Positions 9,086 through 16,840 of a DNA stretch of 35,263 bases are shown piece after piece. Positions within the stretch are counted from its first letter, which is position 1; each line of letters opens with the position of its first letter. The position numbers and the translations under genes are program-made. Source of the stretch: Acidobacteria bacterium UBA2994. GTDB taxonomy: Bacteria > Acidobacteriota > Vicinamibacteria > Vicinamibacterales > UBA8438. The stretch is from contig DEAA01000002.1 in the NCBI GenBank assembly GCA_002346545.1, positions 1 through 35,263 of the forward strand. Direction: 5' to 3'. Under the pieces are notes generated by a model. It had not been told where the DNA came from. It made no database searches and saw only the letters and a program-made list of their open reading frames with translations.

Positions 9086-10093
9086 ATGGGTCTAAGACGA
9101 ATCGCGGTCTGGTCTAGCGTGGTGCCGGCCCTCGTCGTTATGGGTGCCGGGAGTGTGGCGTGGGCGCAATCGAGCGCCGTTGATGACTGGGGGCCGCCTA
9201 GGCTGGCCAACGGTCGACCGGATCTGCAGGGCGTCTGGTTGAGCAACACTGCGGCGCCGGTCGAGCGCCCTGCAGACCTGGCTGATCGTGTCGAGTTCAC
9301 CGACGCGGAGGTGGCCGGTCTCCAGGCGAGAGCCGAGCGGATCTTCGCTGACGGACGGAGCGCGTTCACCACGCCGGAAGGTGCATTCAGAGCCGCGCTG
9401 CGCGACATCGACGTCTACGAGGGCGCCTCGTCGACCAGCAGCTCGATCGGGATGGTTGACCTCCAGTTCATCAACCGGACGTCGCTCGTGATCGAGCCAG
9501 CCAATGGCCATATTCCCGCCATGACCGAAGCCGGCCAGGCTCGGACACGCGCGGTCGATGTCGGCTGGGAGCTGAAGACTGGCCCCGAGGACCTGAACAG
9601 CTTCCATCGCTGTGTGACCACTGGAGTTCCTCGACTGGGCGGGAATTTCGGAGCTGGTCCGTACACGTTCTACCAGCTGATCCAGACGCCAGACCACGTA
9701 GCATTCATTAGCGAGGCGTTCCACGATGCCCGGTTGATTCCGCTCGACGGGCGCCCCAGGTTACCCCACTCTATCCGCCAGTGGAACGGCAGCTCCCGAG
9801 GGCGGTGGGAAGACGATACGCTGGTAGTGGAGTCGTCGAACTTCTCACCCAACAGCTACTTCCGGGGCTCGGCGGAGGGGCTCCAGTTGGTTGAGCGCTT
9901 TACCCGGACAGGACCAGACACCCTGCATTACCGGATCGAGGTGCGTGACCCATCCACGTGGGCGGCGGCTTGGGCGGCCGAGTTTCCACTCGTCCGCCGT
10001 GAGCAGCCGCTCTATGAGTTCGCGTGCCACGAAGGCAACGTCTCTATGGAGGGGATGCTGCGGACCGCCCGCCTCGAAGATCGTCAGTGCTGA
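9086..10093 (+). CDS. Secreted protein of an uncharacterised family (X1)
   Basis: I chose the ATG at 9086 because AAGGAG ends 4 nt before it; a GTG at 9071 overlapping the previous stop is the alternative. The 335 residues begin with a Sec signal (cut near AWA-QS) and then NGRPDLQGVWLSNTAAPVER. I recognise no named domain. The protein is clearly paralogous to the product of 12324-13301. Shared elements are DLQGVW near the N-terminus, a RCVT cysteine (C176), RWEDDTLVVE, LVERFTR and PLYEFACHEGN near the C-terminus (C314). The two conserved cysteines could form a disulfide; there is no CxxCH. Both copies sit directly beside a quinoprotein gene, which suggests a periplasmic accessory or partner role. 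That is inference only. Confidence 0.85.
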   Translation: MGLRRIAVWSSVVPALVVMGAGSVAWAQSSAVDDWGPPRLANGRPDLQGVWLSNTAAPVERPADLADRVEFTDAEVAGLQARAERIFADGRSAFTTPEGAFRAALRDIDVYEGASSTSSSIGMVDLQFINRTSLVIEPANGHIPAMTEAGQARTRAVDVGWELKTGPEDLNSFHRCVTTGVPRLGGNFGAGPYTFYQLIQTPDHVAFISEAFHDARLIPLDGRPRLPHSIRQWNGSSRGRWEDDTLVVESSNFSPNSYFRGSAEGLQLVERFTRTGPDTLHYRIEVRDPSTWAAAWAAEFPLVRREQPLYEFACHEGNVSMEGMLRTARLEDRQC

Positions 10094-10121
10094 CGCTAGA
10101 CGACTCAGTCAGGCCAAAGCT

Positions 10122-10140
10122 CCCGTGACGCATACACGGG
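10122..10140. terminator. Candidate bidirectional stem-loop between convergent modules
   Basis: CCCGTG (10122-10127) pairs perfectly with CACGGG (10135-10140) around a 7-nt loop. A second small hairpin, GAGGC-GTAG-GCCTC, lies at 10181-10194. Both fall in the 126-bp gap between genes that converge from left and right. Neither has a T-run, so intrinsic termination is only a suggestion. Confidence 0.35.
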
Positions 10141-10219
10141 CGCGCCGGATGTGATCATCGGTGTTGTACAGGCGAGGATAGAGGCGTAGGCCTCCAGCCT
10201 AAAGTGAGTGGTCCGCGCC

Positions 10220-12322
10220 TTAGGATTCTGGCAGCGCGAAGGCTACCAGGCGGGGACCGCCACCGATCGTCAGGGCGATGTATTGCCTTCCGTCCACCAT
10301 GTAAGTCATTGGCGTGCCGATGGCGCCCGCCGGCAGGTCCACCGCGGCAAGCTCTTCACCGTTGTCCTTGTCGTAGGCCACCATCCTCGGCCCGCCGCTT
10401 GAGCTGCCGGTCGTGAGGCAGTAGATAAGCAGGGTCTTGGTCAGCACGGGACCGTTCGTCCCGTTGTCACCGCCCAGAGGCGGAAGGTCCAGGTCTCGAA
10501 GCATCGGGTGCCGGCGATAGCGGTCGCCGTTGCCGGTCGGGATCACCCAGTTGTACTCTCCGGTGTTCATGTCGAGCGCGGACATACGGGAGTAGGGCGG
10601 CTTGAGCAGGGGCAGGCCCTGTGGCATCTGGGGGCCGGTCCGGATACCTTGGCGAAGCATCTCCATCCGCTCCGCCTCCGGCGCGCCATGGGTGTATTCG
10701 ACCGTCGCGCCGATCTCCGGATCCGGCGCGTACAGTCCGATCACCGAGGCCTGGTTCCGCGATGGGATGTAGAGGATGCCGGTGTCCGGATCGGCCGCCG
10801 CGCCTGCCCAGCCGGCCGTTCCCCCCGGGGGCGGTCGCATGATGGTGCCACGAGTTTCACCCTCTACGGGCCGGTTCGGCGGCGTGAAGAGCGGTCCAAG
10901 GGTGAAGCCCGCGACCGCTTCGATTGCCATCTGACGCAGCTCGGGTGTGAAGTCCACCAGGTCATCGATCTCGACGCCCTGGTAGTCGAAGGGCGCCGGT
11001 TTGGTAGGGAACGGCTGGGTTGGCGAGGGAACCTCACCCGGCATGTTCGTGTGCTGCGGTACCGGTCGTTCCTCGATCGGCCAGATCGGTTCTCCGGTCA
11101 CCCGATCGAAGGCATAGATCCAGCCCTGTTTGCTGACCTGGGCGATGGCCTGGATTGGGCGGCCATCGACGGTGACGTCGAGCAGGTTGGGGTGGGTGGG
11201 GAAGTCGTAGTCCCAGAGCCCGTGGTGCACGGCCTGAAAGTGCCAGGCGCGCTGTCCGGTTTCGACGTCGACCGCGACCAGAGTTTCCGAATAGAGGTTG
11301 TCACCCAATCGGTCGGCCCCGTAGTAGTCGTTGGTCGCGGTACCGGTGGGGAGGTAGACCATGCCGAGTTCGTTGTCGCCCGCCAGCATCGACCAGACAT
11401 TGGCGTTGCCGGAGTAGCGCCAGGACTCGTTCAGCCACGTGTCCGCCCCATACTCGTCGGCGCTGTTCGGCACGGTGTGAAAGTCCCACGCGTGCTCACC
11501 GGTCCGGACGTCCCAGGCCCGTACCCACCCGGGGATTGCTTCCTTCGTGACACGGCGATCTGCCACGTGTGAGCCGTGGATGACCCGATCGCGGACCACG
11601 ATGGGCGGCGAGTGAATACCCCAGAGGAGCGCATTCAGGTAGTCTCGTTCGCCGCGGTTGGCCCGTGGGACACCGTCCATGGTGTCGACCATGCCGTTGC
11701 CCGTCGGCCCGAAGTCCGGGCAGGGGCGTCCGGTTTGCGCGTCGGCGCAGACGAGATAGCCATTTCCGGTTCCCCAGAAGATACGATCGTCGCCAGCGCC
11801 GTCGGTCCAGTACGCGACGCCCCGTTGGCGCCAGGTCCCGGTCATGGTGGTAGTGCCTTCCTCGTAGCTCTTCGGGTTGTTCACCCAGAGCGTCTCGCCC
11901 GTGGTCGCATCCACGGCGACCGCTTGTGACAGCGGGGTGTTGAAGTACAGCACCCCCTCCACCATCAAGGGCGTCGCCTGGAAGCCGCTCGGGTTTGGCC
12001 GGTGTCCGGTGCGATACAGGTTCGGGGTCCTCTGCTCCAAAACTTCGACGATAGTCTCGAGCGGCGCCCACCATTCACCGCCGTCGTTGGTGGTCATGCT
12101 CACGAAGTTGTCGACCGACGTCCACTCCCAGGCCAGCTCCAGGTCGGCGAAATTGGTCGCGTCGATCTGGTCGAGCGGCGAGTACTTCTTGCCGCCGATG
12201 TCACCGGCATAGCTGCGCCACTCCCCGTTCGACGTGTCGTAGGTCTGCCACGGTTGTGCTAGTCCTAGCGCGGGCGTGAGCAGTATGCCAACGATGATGA
12301 GTGACAGCGTTCGCTTCAGCAT
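10220..12322 (-). CDS. PQQ-dependent glucose dehydrogenase-type quinoprotein, soluble form (Q3)
   Basis: The 700-residue protein has a Sec signal (cut near GLA-QP) in place of the five-helix membrane anchor of E. coli Gcd. It follows the membrane glucose dehydrogenase pattern: EWRSYAGDIGGKKYSPLDQI at the start, FWGTGNGYLVC, then HHGLWDYDFPTHPNLLDV with the catalytic Asp at D371. KQGWIYAFDRVTGEPIWPIE carries the Lys that contacts PQQ in Gcd, and PSPTQPFPTKPAPF is a family hallmark. MVDGRQYIALTIGGG lies near the end. No haem c motif is visible. Its start is 1 nt past the stop of the X2 gene, so translation is probably coupled. Sugar or polyol oxidation is likely from the family, but the true substrate cannot be read. 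Confidence 0.9.
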   Translation of the reverse strand: MLKRTLSLIIVGILLTPALGLAQPWQTYDTSNGEWRSYAGDIGGKKYSPLDQIDATNFADLELAWEWTSVDNFVSMTTNDGGEWWAPLETIVEVLEQRTPNLYRTGHRPNPSGFQATPLMVEGVLYFNTPLSQAVAVDATTGETLWVNNPKSYEEGTTTMTGTWRQRGVAYWTDGAGDDRIFWGTGNGYLVCADAQTGRPCPDFGPTGNGMVDTMDGVPRANRGERDYLNALLWGIHSPPIVVRDRVIHGSHVADRRVTKEAIPGWVRAWDVRTGEHAWDFHTVPNSADEYGADTWLNESWRYSGNANVWSMLAGDNELGMVYLPTGTATNDYYGADRLGDNLYSETLVAVDVETGQRAWHFQAVHHGLWDYDFPTHPNLLDVTVDGRPIQAIAQVSKQGWIYAFDRVTGEPIWPIEERPVPQHTNMPGEVPSPTQPFPTKPAPFDYQGVEIDDLVDFTPELRQMAIEAVAGFTLGPLFTPPNRPVEGETRGTIMRPPPGGTAGWAGAAADPDTGILYIPSRNQASVIGLYAPDPEIGATVEYTHGAPEAERMEMLRQGIRTGPQMPQGLPLLKPPYSRMSALDMNTGEYNWVIPTGNGDRYRRHPMLRDLDLPPLGGDNGTNGPVLTKTLLIYCLTTGSSSGGPRMVAYDKDNGEELAAVDLPAGAIGTPMTYMVDGRQYIALTIGGGPRLVAFALPES

Positions 12323-12323
12323 G

Positions 12324-13301
12324 CTACTGCTCCAGTTCCTCGACCCGGGCGCCCCGCATGATGTTGAGGAGCCCGTAGTTGCCTTCGTGACAGGCGTACT
12401 CGTAGAGCGGACCGCTTGTGACGCCGCGCGACGCCTGGTCGGTCGTCATCGGGACCAGCGCCGTCCAGGGGCGGGTGAACATGTCGGGGTCGCTCATCGT
12501 GAACTCGTAGTCGATCGTGTCTTCGCTCACCCGGGTAAACCGCTCGACTAGACGCAGGTTGGGGCGCGACGCCCGCCAGGTGGCACGCCACAGGAAGTGC
12601 CGCTTGTCGGCGAAGCTCCGGGTCTCTACCACCAAGGTGTTGCCCTCCCATCGGCCCCTGGCGTCACCGAGGATCTGGCCCACGTGATCGGGCACATGGG
12701 AGCGGCCGTCGACCGGGATCAGTCGGAACTCGTGGAACATCTCGTTGATGATGGCTACCCACCCAGGCGACTGCAGGATCTGGTAGTTCATGTTGTAGCC
12801 CTGTAGCGGCACGAACGGCAGGCCGTCGGTCAGGCAGCGCTCTCCAGTATCGGCGTCGACATACGTGTCGAACGGCCCGACACCGTAGCGGGCTAGGTCG
12901 CTGTCCAGACGCCGCTGGCCCGCCTCGGTCCAGGGGATGCGGCCGTCGGGCGGTTCTGTGATGAGCGCCGTCCGGCGGTCGCCGGTCACGTTCTTCCCTC
13001 CATCCATCCAGAACTGGTTGTAAGCCCCCACGTTGCCGAGGATGAAGCGATCTGAAGCTGCCCGCTGCTCCGCCGACTGCGTCTCGAAGTCCGCGGCTTC
13101 TTCGGCGGTCAACACCGATTTGTCTACCATCGCGTCGGGGCGTTCCACTGGGGTCAGTGTGGCGTTCGTCCAGACCCCTTGCAGATCGGGGTCGCCCCAG
13201 GGGGTCTCTGGCGGATTCCAGTTCGATGGTTGGCTGAAGGCCGCCACGGGCCCAAGCAGTAGGCTCGTCAATGTGGCCAGCGCGAGGATGCGAATAATCA
13301 C
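12324..13301 (-). CDS. Secreted protein of an uncharacterised family (X2)
   Basis: I place the start at the GTG at 13301 because AGGAGG ends 5 nt upstream of it. A GTG at 13307 would lie on top of that site. The 325 residues begin with a Sec signal (cut near AFS-QP), followed by WGDPDLQGVWTNATLTPVER. It is a paralogue of X1: RCLTDG (C156), FHEFRLIPVDGR, GRWEGNTLVVE, LVERFTRVSEDTIDYEF and PLYEYACHEGN (C304) all match in order. It is followed, 1 nt after its stop, by the GDH-type quinoprotein, whereas X1 follows an ADH-type one. The conserved pairing suggests a shared periplasmic role with PQQ enzymes. No function is known to me. Confidence 0.86.
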   Translation of the reverse strand: MIIRILALATLTSLLLGPVAAFSQPSNWNPPETPWGDPDLQGVWTNATLTPVERPDAMVDKSVLTAEEAADFETQSAEQRAASDRFILGNVGAYNQFWMDGGKNVTGDRRTALITEPPDGRIPWTEAGQRRLDSDLARYGVGPFDTYVDADTGERCLTDGLPFVPLQGYNMNYQILQSPGWVAIINEMFHEFRLIPVDGRSHVPDHVGQILGDARGRWEGNTLVVETRSFADKRHFLWRATWRASRPNLRLVERFTRVSEDTIDYEFTMSDPDMFTRPWTALVPMTTDQASRGVTSGPLYEYACHEGNYGLLNIMRGARVEELEQ

Positions 13302-13383
13302 GGACACCTCCTGTCGATCGCCGTGAGCATAGCACCGCGGCGCACCGTTGCGGTGGGTTGCAGTAGGGCGGTGGGGTCCGGGT

Positions 13384-14538
13384 TCAGCGCTCGATCGTGA
13401 AGTCGGCCGACCAGGTGTGCTGGCCCCAGTGGATTACCATGCCGATCTCACCTGGCCGCCGGGGAACGAGGGAGACTTGGAGGGGGCGCTCGGTGTTCGG
13501 ACCGCCGTGCACGTGGGTGAGTTCGACTTCGCCCGCGTCGAAGGCCGGGTCGTGCTGTGAGCCCCATGAGTCGGGTTCGTTGTTGAAGACGAGATGCCAT
13601 CCGTTCCCGACCGCCTTCAGCCACAGCGAGTAGGAACCGGGGAAGTCGGGCACGAGATTGTCGGTTGGTATAGACGTGTCACCGGCGCGCAGAGGTACCT
13701 CGCTCCGTAGGCGCAGGGCCGCGGCGCCGGACAGCAGAACAACCTCGCCGTCGGCCACCGATTCTAGGCCCGCGAAGTCGCGGTGATCGGTACCCATTTC
13801 CTTCTGGAACCAGACTTCGATTGTTTCGCCGGTCGGCCGGGCTAGGACCGTCTCGTTGCGGGTGCTGCGCCTGGTGGCCCGCCATCGGCCACTGGTGTCG
13901 GAGTCACGGGTGAGCAACGTGGCCCGTCCGACGTTCGAGGTCCGTTCGGGGCGCGGGGTGGCCGCGAGCTCGATGAACTCGAAGCCGGTATACCAGTAGT
14001 GCCCTCCCCACTGGAGCGTGATTTCGCCTCGGCCATCACCGTAGGGCATCAACGCCACGAGCGGGGTGTCCGATGTCTCGTCAGGGCGCACTACGTGAGT
14101 GAGCGGAATCTGGGCCTGCACCCGAGGCGGGGGTGGGTCGTTGTCCTCGGTCGTCGCGAGATCGCCCTCGTCCGAAATGGGGCGAGCGTCCAGAACCCAG
14201 GCGGTGCCGGTCCGACTCAGCCACAGCTCGTGACGCGGTCCCCTGCGGGGGGAGCTTCCGGGTTCAGCCCCCAGGGGACCGATTCGGAGCGCGCGATGTC
14301 CTTCGAGCTGGCCGATCTTGATCTTGGCCTGCTCACCAGCCGACGCGTCGAGCACGGCCTGGTGTGCCGCGACGGCCGCGCTGAGCGTGGAGTCGTACTC
14401 GATCGAGATGGTACGGCCGCTGAGGACGAGCTCGGTGCGAGCCTGCGCGGCATCCTGTCCCAGCGCGTCGAGGGGGCCGAAGACAACAAAACCGGCGATC
14501 ACGCCGGTCAACAGGAGACGAACGCGCCGATACTGCAT
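13384..14538 (-). CDS. Secreted protein with two DUF2911-like modules
   Basis: The 384 residues start with a Sec signal (cut near ALG-QD). The C-terminal part resembles DUF2911: PGSYSLWLKAVGNGWHLVFN, DSWGSQHDPAFDAGEVELTH, then GEIGMVIHWGQHTWSADFTI. The N-terminal half repeats the same plan: RHELWLSRTGTAWVLDARPI, then IPLTHVV and GEITLQWGGHYWYTGFEFIE. So the protein appears to be an internal duplication. DUF2911 proteins are exported beta-sandwich proteins of unknown role. The gene lies between a copper oxygenase gene (64-bp gap containing a terminator-like hairpin) and the X2 gene (82-bp gap). No ribosome binding site is obvious at the ATG. The gene is confident; the domain call is moderate. 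Confidence 0.8.
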   Translation of the reverse strand: MQYRRVRLLLTGVIAGFVVFGPLDALGQDAAQARTELVLSGRTISIEYDSTLSAAVAAHQAVLDASAGEQAKIKIGQLEGHRALRIGPLGAEPGSSPRRGPRHELWLSRTGTAWVLDARPISDEGDLATTEDNDPPPPRVQAQIPLTHVVRPDETSDTPLVALMPYGDGRGEITLQWGGHYWYTGFEFIELAATPRPERTSNVGRATLLTRDSDTSGRWRATRRSTRNETVLARPTGETIEVWFQKEMGTDHRDFAGLESVADGEVVLLSGAAALRLRSEVPLRAGDTSIPTDNLVPDFPGSYSLWLKAVGNGWHLVFNNEPDSWGSQHDPAFDAGEVELTHVHGGPNTERPLQVSLVPRRPGEIGMVIHWGQHTWSADFTIER

Positions 14539-14560
14539 AGCTCGACCAGGAAACGAAGAT

Positions 14561-14587
14561 GCCGGGCCCCGAAGAACGAGGCCCGGC
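14561..14587 (-). terminator. Stem-loop terminator after the copper monooxygenase gene
   Basis: GCCGGGCC (14561-14568) and GGCCCGGC (14580-14587) form a perfect 8-bp stem around an 11-nt loop. Read on the minus strand, the stem is followed by the T-rich ATCTTCGTTTCC. It sits 15 nt after the stop of the gene ending at 14603. This looks like an intrinsic or partial terminator that would reduce read-through into the DUF2911-like gene. Confidence 0.6.
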
Positions 14588-14602
14588 TCTCGAGGAATGA
14601 GG

Positions 14603-15901
14603 TTAGTTCTCGTCGGCGGCGTCGAGCTCTACCGCGTAGCCGATGAATCCGAGCGACATCTCGTCGTCGGTGCGCGGGCCGTGGCCCGGGGTCAGAGTTG
14701 GATCGAAGTCGTAGAGCGCACCGCGTTCTGCGGAGTTGTCATACCAGTGGCTGACGTCGATACGCGTGCCCTCCGGCAGAAGCTTCGGCTGCTTCAGCTT
14801 GTAGGTCTCCTGCCACCCGTTGTCGTACTCGGGCACGTCCAACAGCAGCTCGGTTCGGCCATCCGGGTAGGTGGCTGTGTAGCGAGCGGCTTTGGCGCGG
14901 AGGTGGCCATGAGGCCAGTAGGTCAGCACGTAGATGTCTTCTTCCAGCGTGCGGGACGCGCCGATCCGGTAGTCGTCGATCCGCGGCGGCAGCTCGAATC
15001 CGGTATTGCCGATGGAGTTGTTGGTGACCTTGTGGGTCACCGGCCGCTCCTCCACGAAGAACGCGACCTCGGGCTGCGTCCAGACGCCGCTGCCTTCGCC
15101 AGGCTCCTTATGGAAATGCATGTTGTAGGTCAGCGTCGAGCCCGCCTCCAGATGCAGACCGTAGCCGTCTGGCAGCATGACCGCCTCGGTGCCCTCGGCG
15201 ATGCAGGTTAGCAGCTGGCCGGCCCCGGCCACGCCCTTCTCGGCCGCCGCGCCAGGCTCTACATCGGGAGCGGGAGCACGCACGTAGCCGCACATGTGAT
15301 GGGCTACGGTTCCGGCGCCCGTCTTGAACTCCCAGCCGCGAACCCACAGGTCTTCGGGCAACTCGGCCGCGGTGAGCGTCTTGTAGAAGCTGATGTTCAG
15401 GTCATACACGTCGTCCTCGACGAAATACGGCTCGTCGAGTTGGAACACGTAGTCCGGAGTCCCGAGCGACCAGCCGCCGCTCGTGGTCTCGGCAAAGGTC
15501 TTCGGGGCTGGCGCCTGGCTGCGGTCGCCGGCCGGCGCGCCTGCGTCGACCCAGCGGGCGATCGTGCCGATCTCGTCCTCAGTCAGACCGCGCTCGTTCG
15601 AGAAGACGCCTTTCGGAGCCGAGGCGTACCAGGGCGGCATCTCGTGAGCTTCGACCTTAAGCTTGATAGAGCGCGCCCAGGGGCGGGTTTCTTCGTAGCT
15701 CATGAAGGACATCGGCGCGATGACGCCGCCTAGGTTTAGTCCTTCGGGGCGATGGCAGTTCTGGCAGTTGTTCTGGATGATCGGGAGGACATCCTGGTAA
15801 TAGGTCACGTCCGCTTCATTGGCCGCCGCGCCCGGGGCCGTTGCCGCGAGAGCAAGACCGAACACCGAAACCACCACCAATGATCGGAAACGACTGAACA
15901 T
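14603..15901 (-). CDS. Cytochrome c / copper type II monooxygenase chimera (PHM/DBH-like)
   Basis: The start at the ATG at 15901 precedes a clear Sec signal (cut near AAA-NE); the longer frame to 16246 has no signal and runs into divergent DNA. Of 432 residues, about 30-125 form a cytochrome c domain with CQNCH at 46-50. The rest resembles ascorbate-dependent copper monooxygenases. Every copper ligand of peptidylglycine monooxygenase appears to have a counterpart: H201-H202 (VAHHM) and H262 (NMHFH) for the first copper, H331/H333 (HGH) and M415 (DDEMSL) for the second. In this family the first copper supplies electrons and the second binds oxygen. Here the fused haem could feed electrons in place of ascorbate, which is inference. 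GGAGG about 12 nt upstream supports the start. The substrate is unknown. Confidence 0.87.
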   Translation of the reverse strand: MFSRFRSLVVVSVFGLALAATAPGAAANEADVTYYQDVLPIIQNNCQNCHRPEGLNLGGVIAPMSFMSYEETRPWARSIKLKVEAHEMPPWYASAPKGVFSNERGLTEDEIGTIARWVDAGAPAGDRSQAPAPKTFAETTSGGWSLGTPDYVFQLDEPYFVEDDVYDLNISFYKTLTAAELPEDLWVRGWEFKTGAGTVAHHMCGYVRAPAPDVEPGAAAEKGVAGAGQLLTCIAEGTEAVMLPDGYGLHLEAGSTLTYNMHFHKEPGEGSGVWTQPEVAFFVEERPVTHKVTNNSIGNTGFELPPRIDDYRIGASRTLEEDIYVLTYWPHGHLRAKAARYTATYPDGRTELLLDVPEYDNGWQETYKLKQPKLLPEGTRIDVSHWYDNSAERGALYDFDPTLTPGHGPRTDDEMSLGFIGYAVELDAADEN

Positions 15902-15950
15902 TTGACTAGACTCCTCCCCGCGTGCCGGACACACCGCACTGTATGATTGG

Positions 15951-15979
15951 GTTATATCACTCCGCGCCTCTGGCAGCAA
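15951..15979 (-). promoter_or_regulatory. Candidate promoter for the copper monooxygenase gene
   Basis: On the minus strand, TTGCTG (15979-15974) and TATAAC (15956-15951) are 17 nt apart. The -10 matches the consensus at five of six bases; the -35 keeps only TTG. The predicted leader is about 43 nt, ending at the ATG at 15901. The divergent cytochrome gene at 16076 has no equally good promoter in the same gap. Confidence 0.42.
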
Positions 15980-16075
15980 CGAGAAGGCGGCGGTTGATGA
16001 ACCCGGCGGCTTACTTGACCGTCCGGGTGGCGTCCAGCGCGAGTTTGATACCGAGTTTCGGAAGGGGACTGCATC

Positions 16076-16834
16076 GTGAGACGGCTGGCGACGCGTGTGA
16101 TGTTGGCGCTCATTGGGGCGGCGCTCATGGCGGTGGTGCCGGCCGCCACCGGTGGTCAGGAGACGAGCGTGAAGGACGGGGTCTACACCGCCGCGCAGGC
16201 GGTTCGTGGCCGCGACCAGTACGAGACGAGCTGTCAACGCTGCCATGGGGCCGACCTCACCGGCGGAGCGGGACGCTCGCTCACCGGCGATGTTTTCCTG
16301 CGCGACTGGACGGGGCTCACGCTCGACGGCCTGTTCGAACGGATGCAGTCGATGCCTCCAGGCGGATCCGCCGGGCTGGAGGCAGAGGCTTATGTCGATA
16401 TCATCAGCTATGTGCTCGAGCGAAACGGGTTTCCCGAGGGTGGCGAGGAGCTGTCGACGGCTCTCTTGAGCGGCGTCTATGTCGAAGGAGACGAAGGCCG
16501 TGACGTGGTACCAAACTTCGCTCTCGTCAGGGTAGTCGGTTGTCTACGTGGCAGCGCCACTGATGGCTGGACGCTCGAAAACGCTAGCCCAGAGGCGCGT
16601 TCATCGGAGCCGACGCCCTCGGTCGACGCCGAGCTGGCCGTCGTCGAAGCCACGCCGCTCGGCGACCGTGGGTTCAGGCTGATGTATGTGTTCCCGAGCC
16701 CAGACGCCTATGTTGGACATCGGGTAGAGACCAAGGGGCTGCTGATCCGAGACGAAGAGGGCACGGCGGTGCCCCCCGTGCACAGCCTCAACGTAACGTC
16801 GGTACAGAGCCTGTCGGAGAGTTGTGAACCGTAG
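16076..16834 (+). CDS. Secreted single-haem cytochrome c protein
   Basis: The start is GTG at 16076, preceded by GAAGGGG at suitable distance. The 252 residues comprise a Sec signal (cut near TGG-QE) and a class I cytochrome c domain at about 36-120. Its haem motif CQRCH is at 53-57, and a probable axial Met lies in RMQSMPPGG. A C-terminal half of about 130 residues, containing FALVRVVGCLRG and FRLMYVFPSPDAYVGHRVE, matches no family I recognise. It could accept electrons from the haem-free quinoproteins nearby; that is inference from location. The gene is transcribed divergently from the copper monooxygenase and ends 6 bp from the convergent M3 peptidase gene. Confidence 0.88.
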   Translation: MRRLATRVMLALIGAALMAVVPAATGGQETSVKDGVYTAAQAVRGRDQYETSCQRCHGADLTGGAGRSLTGDVFLRDWTGLTLDGLFERMQSMPPGGSAGLEAEAYVDIISYVLERNGFPEGGEELSTALLSGVYVEGDEGRDVVPNFALVRVVGCLRGSATDGWTLENASPEARSSEPTPSVDAELAVVEATPLGDRGFRLMYVFPSPDAYVGHRVETKGLLIRDEEGTAVPPVHSLNVTSVQSLSESCEP

Positions 16835-16840
16835 CCGGCG

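Noticed and set aside
10508..11572. 354-codon plus-strand frame inside the Q3 quinoprotein gene
   Set aside because: It is a shadow of Q3, whose PQQ motifs fix the minus strand as coding.
13333..13355. CACCGC / GCGGTG hairpin between the DUF2911-like and X2 genes
   Set aside because: The 6-bp stem with an 11-nt loop lacks a T-rich tail on either strand; too weak to call a terminator.
15902..16246. N-terminal extension of the copper monooxygenase frame to 16246
   Set aside because: It would place 115 Arg/Pro-rich residues before a clean signal peptide and overlap the start of the divergent cytochrome gene.
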